Origin: Boswellia sacra
Taxonomy: Eukaryota > Streptophyta > Magnoliopsida > Sapindales > Burseraceae
Length of the DNA stretch: 64,000 nt
Reading direction: 5' to 3'
NCBI GenBank assembly: GCA_013180625.2
Contig: SNVD02014976.1
Span: 32,182-96,181 of the forward strand
Of the stretch, positions 34,261 through 45,137 are shown piece after piece. The notes beneath the pieces were generated by a model. It had not been told where the DNA came from and made no database searches. It was given only the letters and a program-made list of their open reading frames with translations. A program made the position numbers and the translations under genes. Numbering within the stretch: position 1 is the first letter of the stretch; every line of letters starts with the position of its first letter.

Positions 34261-35999
34261 CAAAATTTAGGATTAAAAGAAAAATTAAAGAATTAGAAGA
34301 CTACCACCAAACCTCTGACTCGAATCAATTCTGACTCGATCTAGTTTGATTAATGTCTCAGTCAGAATCAAAGAAACTGTTGTGAAACCAGGTCCCATCT
34401 GAGGAATGATGGCCATAAGATGTAGATCTTTGAGACCATCTAGTGAGACCAGTAAAAACTTTGCAAGAAAGAAGAACTGAAGAAGGCAAAGGTCTTATCC
34501 ATCATTTCGAGCATAGGCATGATAGAAGATAATGTCACTCTACCACCTATGGTGTGAATACCCATGGTAGAAATCAAGAAGTCAAAGAAATGAGCAAGAT
34601 CAGACATTGATGGTGTATGGACAATAGGCAGAATGACACTCTCAGAACCAGATAAATTACAATTGAGTATGGCTGAGAATTCCACATGTAGGGGGCAAAG
34701 CTCTTACCCATTGAAGCAGAAGACGTTATCATAAGGATCCTAGAAGGTCGTGCATTCCTTAAAAAAATGGACATCGAGCTTTACAGAAGGAACTTCAAAT
34801 GCTAGAGACCACTAGATTCGAATTGTTTCCAGTTATCATCCTTTAGAGGCTTCAAAAGAGGCTAGTAGGTCTTGAGAGAGACCTTAGACATGTTGAATAG
34901 TGTGAAGAGGCGTTGAGAAACATGAAAGAAATCTTGAGAAATGGGACAAAAAGTGTGAAGTAGCAATGGAAAGGAAAGGCACTTAAATAGTGCACAAAAC
35001 GAAGCAAAAGCAAAAGGAAAGCGGCAAAACCACTAGGAGAACTGCTAGTCGGCTCCTTGATAGCCGCCTGATAGTTCCGTGATAGCTGACTAACTGTCTA
35101 ATAGCCGCCCGATGGTATGATAGTCACTCGATGGTTATTAGGGTGAAATAGCCCATCAGCCCCTCCTTTTGCGTGTTTTTTGACTTTCAAAATAAGTATC
35201 GCTGGGTGGTTTCAAGCCTAGGATTTTCATATTTTGTAGTTTTATTCAGAATTGAATTAATGATAAGGTAGAAAGAAACTTGAACAAATTTGGATGTAAC
35301 TTTATTAAAATATGCATAGTTTAAGAAGCACTATATGAAGTTGAAAATAGAAGATTTTCACTGAATGATTGCCTTGATCATACATCATAAAAAATTGAAA
35401 CATAGTAGTTCATACATCGAAGCAAAATAAAGAAAAGAAATCATGAAAGAAGCCGGTGGTAATAGTCCTCACTCATCGCCATCATTGTCAATATCAAAGG
35501 AGAAAGCAACAACCTAAGCCTGAAGACACTCAACCTTCTAATGTAGACAAGCAACCTCCTAGCGACTCATCTAACCAAACAAAAGCAACACATAGTTTAA
35601 AAAAAAACTATTAAGATAGAAATCATGCATACATGAAGCATAGAGTGGTACTTTACCTGATATTGATGTAACATTTGTAAAACATATCCATGAGAAGCAG
35701 CCTATATATGAAAAACTTGCCCCATGGAAGATCATGGCACTTGCATCACGTTACATAACAATTGATTAAAGAATACAGGAAATGTGTTGAATGTATAGGC
35801 AGAAGACTTACCAAGTGGTATCTTGTGGAACGAAGGGAACAGGCATGCTCGGATCCTCAACAATCACGTGACTGATGATCTATCCACTAGCATCCCATTT
35901 GTGGACTTAGGATAAGCCTGGAGGCCACTAATCACATGGCCTGCTAAAATAATTGGAGAAGCTAAAGGAGCTGAAGGTGGACGTGACTATTGAGCGGCA
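34261..35999. other. Element B 3' region, no clear gene
   Basis: AT-rich sequence between the tail exon and the middle of the antisense ORF. The stretch 35040-35130 contains repeated TAGCCGCC-like words, also seen near 24310-24360 and 37790-37850. Parts may be introns of the antisense ORF. Confidence 0.4.
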
Positions 36000-37670
36000 A
36001 CTAAAAATAAAGTAGATATGCTAGTAGCCGAAGAGGAGGCTCCCGATCTCTTCCCACGATGAGTGAAAGAGCTACCAGCATGGCTAGACATAGCAAGAGC
36101 ATAAGGAGCCTCATCAGTAGATCGATCGGGTCTAGAATGTAACAAGGTAGCCCGAACCTAGTCGATGTAAGAAGTAATCATCAATGGAAACTTGATAGTA
36201 TTCAAATGAATCCCTATCATATAATCTAACACCTCTAGCTCTATGGCCAAATCGGCCAAATCAATCATCATAATTGATGGTGAAGGAGAATTCAAATGAT
36301 GTTATAGGCCTTTGAATCAATTCTAGACGTAATCTCCCATATAAGAAAGAAGAATGTCATAGTAGTTGATTGGGGAGGCGACCCTTATAGCTGCTGACCA
36401 ATTCTCAACAGGCCCCAACCACTTTGAGCAAATTTGTGAAGAATAAAGAAGCATGGTAAGATTGGGATGTAAATGAAATACTGGCTATAATATCTTTTAG
36501 CTTGTCCTAGGTCATCATACGAATGTAATCACGAAAAAAGTGCAGCTCATGAAACCTCTCGAGCTCTGCACGACATGCAGCCCACCTCTTTATCCACTAG
36601 AAAGAAAAGTCTTCACAAGTAGGGAGTGGGGAAGGAAGAACTCCTAACTCATATGCCCACATTTGTCACGAATGAGGCAAAATTAGACATGGAATTCATA
36701 CAGATAAAACACGAAGGTATAAAAAAAAGAAATTACCTCTAGAAGTGGAGCAAACCCAAAGAAATTACCTCCAGAAGTGGAGCAAACCCAGTAATCCTAG
36801 AAACACCTCGACAAGCACGATCCAAACTAAAATATAACTGGCCAAGAGCAGCACGACCCCAGTCAAAATCCCTCACTCGGTCAAGATCTTAGAGGGTAGG
36901 AAATAGAGTCAAGAAGGTGGTGTTCGACGAATTAGTAAAGAGCGTCAAACCGAGTAGATTCACGATGAAGCTATATGCATACTGATCCACCTCAACTGAA
37001 GTCAGGTTGGACCTCCTCCCCCAATACTCATTCAGGAAAGCGTATCGAATTGCAACATAATTCTTGACCTTTGCCTCACATCCAAGAAGCTATCGGATCA
37101 AGTTCTACTGATCGCTTGAGTCTGCAGCATAGGCATTAATAGGAATGATCCTACCACTACATCGAAGGCCAGTCAAAGCGACAATATCAAGAGGCATGAT
37201 AGTCATCTCACCGATCAAAAGATGAAAAGTGTGAGTCATGTCCATCCACCTCTTGCATAAAGCGACTAACACTCGATGATCAGTGTACCAAGAAGCATGT
37301 GGAAGACAAGTGATAAACTCATAGAAGCCAATAGCAGCAATCCTACTTCTAACAGCCTCATTCTTTATCTCTAAAAACCAACTATGGGCTACAAAAAAAA
37401 TGACCCACATATCGTGTCCTCATGGTAGCCCTAAGATAAGAAATGGAAGTCTCTACATGAGTACATACCTAGAAAATTCCTAGAAAATGGAAAACCAAAG
37501 AATGACAAAGAATGCATATATGGCTAATCATTTGGGAAGCCACATCGTAGACAACAGGCACCTCATGGTCCTTCAGCAGACCCTTCAATGTTGATTTCCG
37601 TATTGGATCACTCTTATTCAAGTCAAAGTGAACTGGATGATCGGCCATTAGAAAGAGAAAGTCGAGATGA
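36000..37670 (-). pseudogene. Antisense plant-mobile-domain (PMD/MAIL1-like) gene in element B
   Basis: PMD proteins (MAIN, MAIL1 and relatives) are plant proteins linked to silencing and also found in transposons. On the minus strand a first segment near 37650 reads MADHPVHFDLNKSDPIRKST. The PMD core (about 37440-36790) reads GFYEFITCLPHASWYTDHRV, WMDMTHTFHLLIGEMTIMPL and IVALTGLRCSGR, with VDQYAYSFIVNLLGLTLF after a frame change. A probable intron (GTAATTTC donor near 36735) leads to ELGVLPSPLPTCEDFSF and RWAACRAELERFHELHFFRD. Several stops show decay. The reverse orientation to gag-pol is as described for antisense ORFs of Tat elements. Confidence 0.75.
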
Positions 37671-37889
37671 ACATGTAGGAGAAAACTGAAAGTGAATCGG
37701 ATGAAGAATGAAGAACTTACGCGTGAATGAAGCGATGAGAGGATGAACGGGCTTTATACATGCCCTTAATCACTGGCCGACAGTCAAACCATTGGGCGGC
37801 TATTGACTGCCTACCAGCTGGTAGTCAGATAGCCAAGCGGCTATTTCACAACCGATCGGTTGTCCCTATAATGAAGGATAGATCGATAA

Positions 37890-38070
37890 AAGGAGAAAAG
37901 GAAGAAAGAAAGGAAGAAAAAGAAAGGAAAAAGAAAGGAAAATAGAAGAAAATGAACAGAGAGAAAAAAGAGAGGGAAAAGGGAAAAAAGAAGGAAAAGA
38001 GAGAGACAAAGAAATAAAAGAAAAGAAAAAGAAAAGAAAAGAAAAGAAAAGAAAAGAAAGAGACTCTGCA
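37890..38070 (+). repeat. Purine (GAAAA) low-complexity tract
   Basis: Almost pure A/G sequence dominated by GAAAG and GAAAAGAAAA units. Phenylalanine- or lysine-rich frames here are compositional artefacts. Confidence 0.9.
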
Positions 38071-38659
38071 TTAGCCCTAAAACATCGAAGGAATTTTCAA
38101 ACAAAACCGATGACAAGCACCCGGCCATGGCAATAGTTTAGCAACTCATAAGGAGAGAAGAGTAATATCAGTCGATAGAATCTTCGATCGAAATCACATG
38201 GAAGAATTCCTCTAGATATTAGAAAACCGTTTGTTGAAGAATGCACCGAACAGGGTAGAAAATTTTGAATCCATTTTACATTATCAAGAAATGTTTAAAT
38301 TTTGCAGAGAAAATGGAAGAATCCCTAATGAGTCAAAGAATCAATAACATGACAAGAACTCCCTAGTGAAGAGAATGACAAATGCACAAGAAGTCGAGAA
38401 TAAAGAATGTTAGAACATGACAAATCAAGAAATTTCCCAATGGACCAAACGGAGTCGAGAATAGAATTAAGAATACTCGGGCATAAAACCCATTGAATAT
38501 AAAGAACAAAAATGATCAAAGAAGCATGAAGAATATTTGAAAGAAGGGCATGAAACCTAGCAAAGGCAAAGTTTAAGAAGACCGAGGAAGGTATGAAGGA
38601 TACCTACCCAAAGGTGCAAAGGAAAGAAGGTCAAAAGACCACAAAGGAGTGCATGATAG

Positions 38660-38970
38660 AAGTTTACTCAGTAGGTATGCATTAGAAGGAAACCCTAAGA
38701 AGTAGGTTTACTTAAGAGTGTTTTAAGCCCTTAGAATCGACATAAGCCCTAAGAACAGGCACACTAAAGAGTGTTGAAAACCCTAAGAAATAGGTACACT
38801 TAACAGTGTTTTAAGTCTTTAGAATAGGCACAAGCCCTAAAAAGAGGCGCACTTAAGAGTGTTAAAAACCCTAAGAAGTAGGTGCACTTAAGAGTTTTAA
38901 AGTCTTTAGAATAGGTGCACTGAAGATTGTTATCAAACCCTAGGAAGTAGGTGTACTGAGGAGCGTTTTA
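38660..38970 (+). repeat. Tandem repeats (AAGAGTGTT / CCCTAAGAA units)
   Basis: Roughly 40-bp half-units, arranged in pairs, alternate AACCCTAAGAAGTAGGTGCA, CTTAAGAGTGTTTTAAG and CTTTAGAATAGGCACAAG variants. They form part of the repeat-rich 3' end of element B. Confidence 0.75.
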
Positions 38971-38989
38971 TCATAGCATCATAAGGGTG

Positions 38990-39235
38990 CTTCCCTATTC
39001 GCCCTTGGATGAGCACCCCAGCCCTTAGACGGGCGCTTTAACCCTTAGACGGGCATATTCACCCTTGAATGGATACCTTAGCCCCTAGACGGGCACTTTA
39101 GCCCTTAGATGGGCCCATTCACCCTTAAATGGGCTCCTCAACCCTTAGATGGGTACTTCAACCCTAAGATGGGCATATTAGCCCTTGAATGGGTACATTA
39201 GCCCTCGAGTGGGCCCTTTAGCCCTCAAATGAGTG
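38990..39235 (+). repeat. About 25-bp tandem repeat, about 10 copies
   Basis: The unit is (T/A)GCCCTTAGATGGGCACTTTA with variants such as TCACCCTTGAATGGATACCT. It lies directly upstream of the polypurine tract. Each unit carries a short CCC...GGG inverted repeat. Confidence 0.85.
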
Positions 39236-39373
39236 CATTTTTTAATTGGAATAGAAGAATAATAGATGATGAGGAGTCTGATAGAATGAAGACGAAGGTG
39301 AAGATGTCGAGATGGAAGAAAGAAAGACGAAGTAAGAGTACTTTGTCGATTTTTGTCTCTCAAAAACTTCTCC

Positions 39374-39389
39374 AACGTAGGGGGCAAGC
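39374..39389 (+). other. Element B polypurine tract
   Basis: AACGTAGGGGGCAAGC abuts the 3' LTR start TGTAGACAC. Confidence 0.75.
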
Positions 39390-39595
39390 TGTAGACACTG
39401 AATTTTTTAGGCTTCATGATGAAATGGAGATGAATTTCGAGAAATGGAACTAACCAAAATGCCCTTGGAGGCCAAGAAATGAAAGGTAAGAGGGAATTGA
39501 TGAGAGGACTTAAGAACTGACATGTGACTTAAAAAAATCACAAAAATTAATCTAGGAGAAATCTGATGATGAGTCATATACCGTTACGAAGCTCC
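39390..39595 (+). repeat. Element B 3' LTR, left part
   Basis: Homologous to 23958 onward. Interrupted after GCTCC (39591-39595) by the copia element; continues at 46949. Confidence 0.88.
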
Positions 39596-39812
39596 TGTTA
39601 GCCCTAAGGCTACATGATAATTTTGATGATAACAATACACATTGATTAATTGAGATTTACTAACATGTTTATTTATGTGCAAGAGTAAGATCATTGAAAT
39701 AATTTTAAAATCAAGAAGAGGCTTATTAAAATGAAGTGTTGAAGCTAAGGAGAAGACTACATGTTAAAGGCACCAAAGTTTAAGAACAAGGATTGACTCA
39801 AGGAATGTGACA

Positions 39813-40570
39813 CATGAGCAATGTTCAATCAATTGGTCATATATATCTCTAAAAATATCCAAATGACGTGATTCTTGAGCATTTGGAAAGCTTACTCAAT
39901 TTATAACATTTCATATGTTTTAATGAAATTCAAATTTCAAGTACAAAGTTGTCCAAATCATCATGCAAGTTGAAAGACAAATGGAAGCAGCTGACATGAG
40001 CACTGAATACTCCTTTGGATATATCTTGAGCCAAAAAAATCAAAATGACCTGATTCTTACGGCATTGGAAAGATGACTTAATGAAGAACATTTCATATGT
40101 TTTGAAGAAATTCAAATTTCAAATGGAAGGCTGACATAATTGACATACAATTTGGTGGACTGACACAAAGAAGAAAAATCAACTCAAATGAGCACCAAAT
40201 CGTGTTTTGGCCATATCTTAAGATAGAGATATCCAAATGCTTTGATTCTTAATGTTTTGGAAAGATATTCAAATATGCAGATCTTTCATGTTTTGAAGAA
40301 ATTCAAATTTCAAACGGAATGCTGACATAATTATCATTCAATTTGGTGGACTGACACAAGAAAGAAAAATCAAGTCACATGAGCACCGAATGGTGTTTTG
40401 GCCATATCTTGAGCTACAGATATCCAAATGACTTGATTCTTAATGTGTTGGAAAGCTTATTCAAATGTGCAAATCTTTTATGTTTTTCAGATTTTCAAAT
40501 TCAAACGGAACATTGACAAAAATGGAAGACAAGATTACGGTTTTTATGGTGGGCAGAAAATTTGGAGTTG
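39813..40570 (+). repeat. About 190-bp tandem repeat inside the copia LTR, four copies
   Basis: The word ATGAGCA recurs at 39813, 39995, 40188 and 40379, giving steps of about 182, 193 and 191 bp. Each unit contains a TTGGAAAG word and a CAAATTTCAA-like word. The 3' LTR has the same array (about 45355-46090), so it predates this insertion. Confidence 0.85.
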
Positions 40571-40829
40571 GTGTCTTCACTTGATTAAGTTCATCCTATT
40601 TGCTTATAAAAGGAGCCCTTCTCCCATGCATGCATTCAGAAAGAAAAGTGCAAGAGAAGCATTTTATCAAGCAAAAAGTAAGAGAAGTATCAAGTCTAGA
40701 GAGCTTTTATATTATCTATCTACTCTTTGAAGAGAGTTATACTTTTGTTGTAAAAATTATCTTTGTTCTTGTATTGTGGTGAGAGTGAGATATTATTGTA
40801 AAGGATAATAGTTATACTTGAGAGAACTC

Positions 40830-41095
40830 TTGTTGTGTGTTATCAAGAGTTGAAGGAAGTTGCCTTGGTGAGGTTGTTCATCAAGAAGAACTCTTGGTGT
40901 GGTGTTATCAAGGGTTGAAGGAAGTTGCCTTGGTGAGGTTGTTCATCAAGAAGAACTCTTGGTGTGGTGTTATCAAGGTTGAAGGAAGTTGCCTTGGTGA
41001 GGTTGTTCATCAAGAAGAACTCTTGGTGTGGTGTTGTCAAGGGTTGAAGAAAAAAGTCTTGGTAAGGTTGTTCATCAAGCAAGTTGTAAAGATTT
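40830..41095 (+). repeat. 64-65-bp tandem repeat inside the copia LTR, about four copies
   Basis: TGCCTTGG recurs at 40861, 40926 and 40990, with a diverged fourth unit (AGTCTTGGTAAGG). Every unit contains AGGTTGTTCATCAAGAAGAA. The array follows the TATAAAAGG box, so it would be in the transcript leader. The 3' LTR copy is at about 46370-46620. Confidence 0.92.
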
Positions 41096-41408
41096 CTACA
41101 ACTTAGTGGAAAGCTTAGCTCGTGGAGCTAGGAGCCCGTGGACGTAGGCAAGGTTTGCCGAACCACGTAAAGTGAGTTTGCACTCTCTCTATCCCTTTCC
41201 TCTTTACATTTACTTGCACTTGTGATTGTTCATCATTATTATTCTTTTGATTGCATCTTGATAAATTCTAATTTCATCTTCTTCACCTTTATTTTCAAAG
41301 AAAGAGTAAACTAATTTTGATCTTTCAAGAAAAGTTTTCTAAATCCGTTTTGATAAATAAAAACCCAATTGACCCCCCCTCTTGGGTTGCCATACCTGGG
41401 TCAACAAG

Positions 41409-41420
41409 TGGTATCAGAGC
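41409..41420 (+). other. Copia primer binding site (tRNA-Met)
   Basis: TGGTATCAGAGC, complementary to the 3' end of initiator tRNA-Met, two bases after the LTR. Confidence 0.93.
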
Positions 41421-41462
41421 AAGGTTGCTCGAGTTTTTAAATCTTAATCGATTTTTGAGCTA

Positions 41463-43200
41463 TGGCAACTTTTAATTCAACTTCATATGTTGAGGGACTT
41501 TCTATCTCTAGACCTCCATTTTTTAATGGAAGTGATTACTCTTATTGGAAACTAGAATGAGTATTTTCTTGAAATCTTTTGATTATGATTTGTGGTCTAT
41601 TGTTTTGGAAGGACCTTTTGTTCCTACCAAAATTGAAAATGGGGAATGCATGCTTAAAGAACCTAAAGAGTTTAGTGAAGATGATAAAAAGAAAATGAGT
41701 TTGAATGCTAAAGCTATGAATGTGTTGTATTGTGCTCTAGATAGAAATGAGTTTAATAGAATATCTACTTGGTCTATGGCACAAGAAATATGGCACACAC
41801 TTGAAGTAACTCATGAAGGAACTAGTCAAGTTAAAGAATCTAAAATTAGTATGATAGTTCATAGTTATGAGCTTTTTAAGATGAAATCGGATGAATCAAT
41901 TTCTGAAATGTTTACTAGATTTACGGATATTATTAATAGTTTAAAATCTCTTGGTAAATCTTATTCTAATGTTGAAATGGTGAGAAAGATTCTTAGGTGT
42001 CTACCAAAATCTTGGGAGCCAAAGGTGACGGCAATTCAAGAAGCAAAGGACATCACCAAACTACCATTAGAAGAACTTATGGGTTCTCTCATGACTCATG
42101 AAATCACTTTGAAGGAGAATGAAGAAGATTTCAAGAAAAAGAAAAATATCGCATTCAAATCTTTAACAAAAGAAGATGATGAGTCCGATGATGAAGGAGA
42201 TGATGAAGATCTTGCATTTATTACAAGAAAGCTAAAAAGGATGATTAGAAGAAACCAAGGATTCAAGAAGAATTCTAGAAGGGAGTACAAAAGGCAAAGC
42301 TCAAAGCAAGATAAGAAAAATGATCAAGTTATTTGCTATGAATGCAAGAAACCGGGACATGTAAAGATAGATTGTCCTTACTTCAAGAGTCAAAACAAGA
42401 AATCCAAAGCAATGAAAGCCACAAATTGGGATGATAGTGAAGCTAGCTCTACCGAAGAAGAAGATTGCGAAGTGGCCAACATGTGCTTCATGGCTTTAAG
42501 TGAAGATAAGGTAAGTATTCTAAACTATGATCCTAAACTTTCATATGATGAATTACTTGAAGCATTCCAAAATTTACATGTGCAAGTTGATAAGCAAAAT
42601 TCAAAAATCAATGCTTTCAAAAAGAAGTCAAAAATCATGTTATCTCAATTAGAAGAATTGGTGGAAATAAATGAAGCTTTAGAAAATGAAAATGAAATTT
42701 TAAAGCAAAAAGATTTTGAAAATTTGAAAAGTCAAATATATTTTTTAAAAACTGAAAATGAGATTTTAAAACAAAAGGATTTTGATAAATTAGAGAAAGA
42801 AAATGTTATTTTGAAAAAGGAAAATAATGACTTAAGAAATATTGTTGATAGTTTTACAAAAAGCACAAAAAATTGGAATTCTATGTTACAAAACCAAAGG
42901 TGTGTTTTTGATAAAAGAGGTTTAGGATATAAAACTCATAAAAATCAAAAGTATTTTAAAAATTATTTTGCTCATGCATCTTTTAGGAATAATCCTAATC
43001 ATTCATGTACTTATTGTGGAAGAAAAGGACACAAAGTGCATTCTTGCTATATTAAGAGAAATCCTAATTTGAAACAAATATGGGTTCCAAAAAGTACCAA
43101 AACTAACCCCCAAGGACCCAAGAACTTTTGGGTACCAAAAAGTTACTCCTTGAATGTTGATTGTAGAGACAAAGGAGTGGCAAACACAAGTGGTACTTAG
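41463..43200 (+). pseudogene. Copia gag
   Basis: The start is the ATG at 41463 (MATFNSTSYVEGL, then PPFFNGSDYSYWK). A missing A in the run near 41548 shifts the frame; the long frame continues TRMSIFLKSFDYDLW to 43200. It holds the UBN2-type gag domain, a CCHC zinc knuckle (CYECKKPGHVKIDC, about 42342), an acidic stretch, a Glu/Lys coiled coil (42580-42850) and a second CCHC-like finger (CTYCGRKGHKVHSC, about 43006). Apart from the early frameshift it is open for 551 codons. Confidence 0.9.
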
Positions 43201-43620
43201 ATAGTGGATGCTCAAGGCATATGACCGGAGATGCCTCCAAGTTCTCAACATTAATCATGAAGAAAGGAGGATATATGACCTTCGGTGATAATGCCAAAAG
43301 GAAGGGTAATCGGACATGGTGATATTGGTAACCCTTCTTCACCTATTATTAAAGATGTTTTGCTTGTTCATGGTTTAAAACATGATTTGATTAGTATTAG
43401 TCAATTGTGTGATAAGGGATATTTTATTACTTTTGAGCCTAATAGATGTGTGATTAAGGATATTAGTAACAATAAGACATTATTTGTTGGTAATAGATGT
43501 GGTAATATTTATACAATTGATATTGATGTTAATGATCATGTATAAATTTGTTTCATTGTTAATCATGATGCTTGGTTATGGCATAGAAGGTTAGGTCATG
43601 CTAGCACGGACACAATTTCA
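43180..43620 (+). pseudogene. Copia protease and pre-integrase region
   Basis: A frame change near 43190 enters WYLDSGCSRHMTGD, the copia protease active site with an intact DSG. After another shift near 43290 it reads GDIGNPSSPIIKDVLLVHGL and HDLISISQLCDKGY, then the pre-integrase motif WHRRLGHAST (about 43578). It is broken only by frameshifts and one TAA (43543-43545). Confidence 0.85.
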
Positions 43621-44788
43621 AAAAATTTCTAAAAATGATTTAGTTGATGGTCTTCCAAAAATAAAATTTGAAAAGGATAAGATTTGTGATGCTTGTCAAT
43701 TTGGAAAACAAGTGAGAACTTCTTTTAAACATAAAAAATTTATTTCAACAAATAAACCTCTACAATTACTTTATTTGGATTTATTTGAACCATCAAGAAC
43801 TCAAAGCCTTGGTGGAAAGTATTATGTTTTTGTTATTGTGGATGATTATTCAAGATTCACTTGGGCATTATTCTTGAAAACTAAAAATGAGGCCATACAC
43901 GCTTTTTCAAAATTTGCAAAAAGAGTCCAAAATCAAAAAGGGTATTCTATTGTGTCTATTAGGAGTGATCATGATGGTGAAGTAGACAATATTGCATTTG
44001 AAAATCTTTGTGATGAAAATGGTTTTGAGCATAATTTTTTCTCACCTAGAACTCCACAACAAAATGGTGTTATTGAAAGGAAAAATGGGACTATCCAAGA
44101 AATGGCTAGGACCATGTTACTTGAAAATAATTTGCCAAAATATTTTTGGGCCGAAGCCGTTAATACCGCATGCTTTATAATCAATAGAGTCCATATTAGA
44201 GCTTTAATGAAGAAAACTCCTTATGAACTTTGGAAAGGAAGAAAACACAACATTGGATTTTTTAAAGTTTTTGGATGTAAATGTTTTATTTTAAACACTA
44301 AGGATAACCTTGGAAAATTTGATGCAAAAGCCGATGTTGAAATTTTTGTTGGCTACTCCAACCATAGTAAAGCATATAGAGTTTTTAACAAAAAGAATCT
44401 TACTATTGAAGAATCTATGCATGTTGAATTTGATGAAACTAATGTTATTTCTTCAAAGAATTTAGATGATGATATTGTTGAGGTAGAAAGGCAAATCAAG
44501 GAATCAAGGCTTGATGTAAAGAGCCAAGATGAATTACAACTTCAACAAGAAAAGCTTGACGAAGTAAATGATTCTTCCCAAAAATTACCAAAGGAATGGA
44601 GGTATGCAAAGCTCACCCTAAAAGATCTCATTATTGGTGAACCATCACAAGGTATGAGAAATAGATCTTCTTTTAGGAACTTTTGTAATAATTTTGCATT
44701 TGTCTCTCAATTTGAACTAAAATCTTTTAAAGAGCCAAAAATGAGAAAGTTGGATTTTGGCTATGCAAGAAGAATTGAACCAATTTGA
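43598..44788 (+). pseudogene. Copia integrase and reverse transcriptase stump
   Basis: The zinc-binding Cys pair is CDACQFGK. The catalytic triad is recognisable: LYLDLFEP (D), SIRSDHDGE (D) and QQNGVIERKNG (E). The C-terminal GKG-like region includes KTPYELWKGRKHNIGFFKVF and GCKCFILN. Reverse transcriptase starts with FVSQFELKSFKEP; a shift near 44755 would give LAMQEELNQFERNK, the normal RT start. Homology is lost at about 44803. Confidence 0.87.
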
Positions 44789-45137
44789 GAGAAAAATAAG
44801 TTTGGGATTAGTCCTAGACTAAATATGACTAAACCCCTTAGTCAGATATATATTTGCATAATAGAAGAGAATTAGGCATGTTTGGATATGTCTTAATTTT
44901 GTTTTTTATAGATATCTTTGAATGGTAGGCATATGTTAGGGGGGAGGAATATATTTAGGGGGAGTAGTTAATTTGATTACATCTTTTTGATGATAACAAA
45001 AGGGGGAGAAATAGTTGGATTGCTTATATTCATAACACGTGCCATTTTTTTGTTTATTCTTTATTTTATTTTCATTCTTTATTTTAGATATTATTTGAAA
45101 GCAATCAATGGTTTGTCATCATCAAAAAGGGGGAGAT
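44789..45137 (+). other. Copia RT/RNase H deletion and 3' non-coding end
   Basis: After the RT stump only about 330 bp separate integrase from the 3' LTR, where about 2 kb of RT and RNase H are expected. The segment has repeated purine tracts (GGGGGGAGGAAT near 44940, AAAGGGGGAGAAA near 45000) and the priming tract AAAAAGGGGGAGAT at 45124-45137. Confidence 0.8.

Larger units (their letters stand above)
39596..41406 (+). repeat. Copia 5' LTR
   Basis: 1811 bp. A TATAAAAGG promoter-like box lies near 40604, in the segment TTGCTTATAAAAGGAGCCC. Two internal tandem-repeat families occupy much of it (see separate entries). Confidence 0.93.

Noticed and set aside
37841..38128. 95-codon Phe/Leu-rich minus-strand ORF looking like a membrane protein
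   Set aside because: It is the complement of a GAAAA purine tract.
41583..41798. Minus-strand ORFs in copia gag and integrase (also 42096-42290 and 43969-44184)
   Set aside because: They are antisense shadows of well-supported copia frames.
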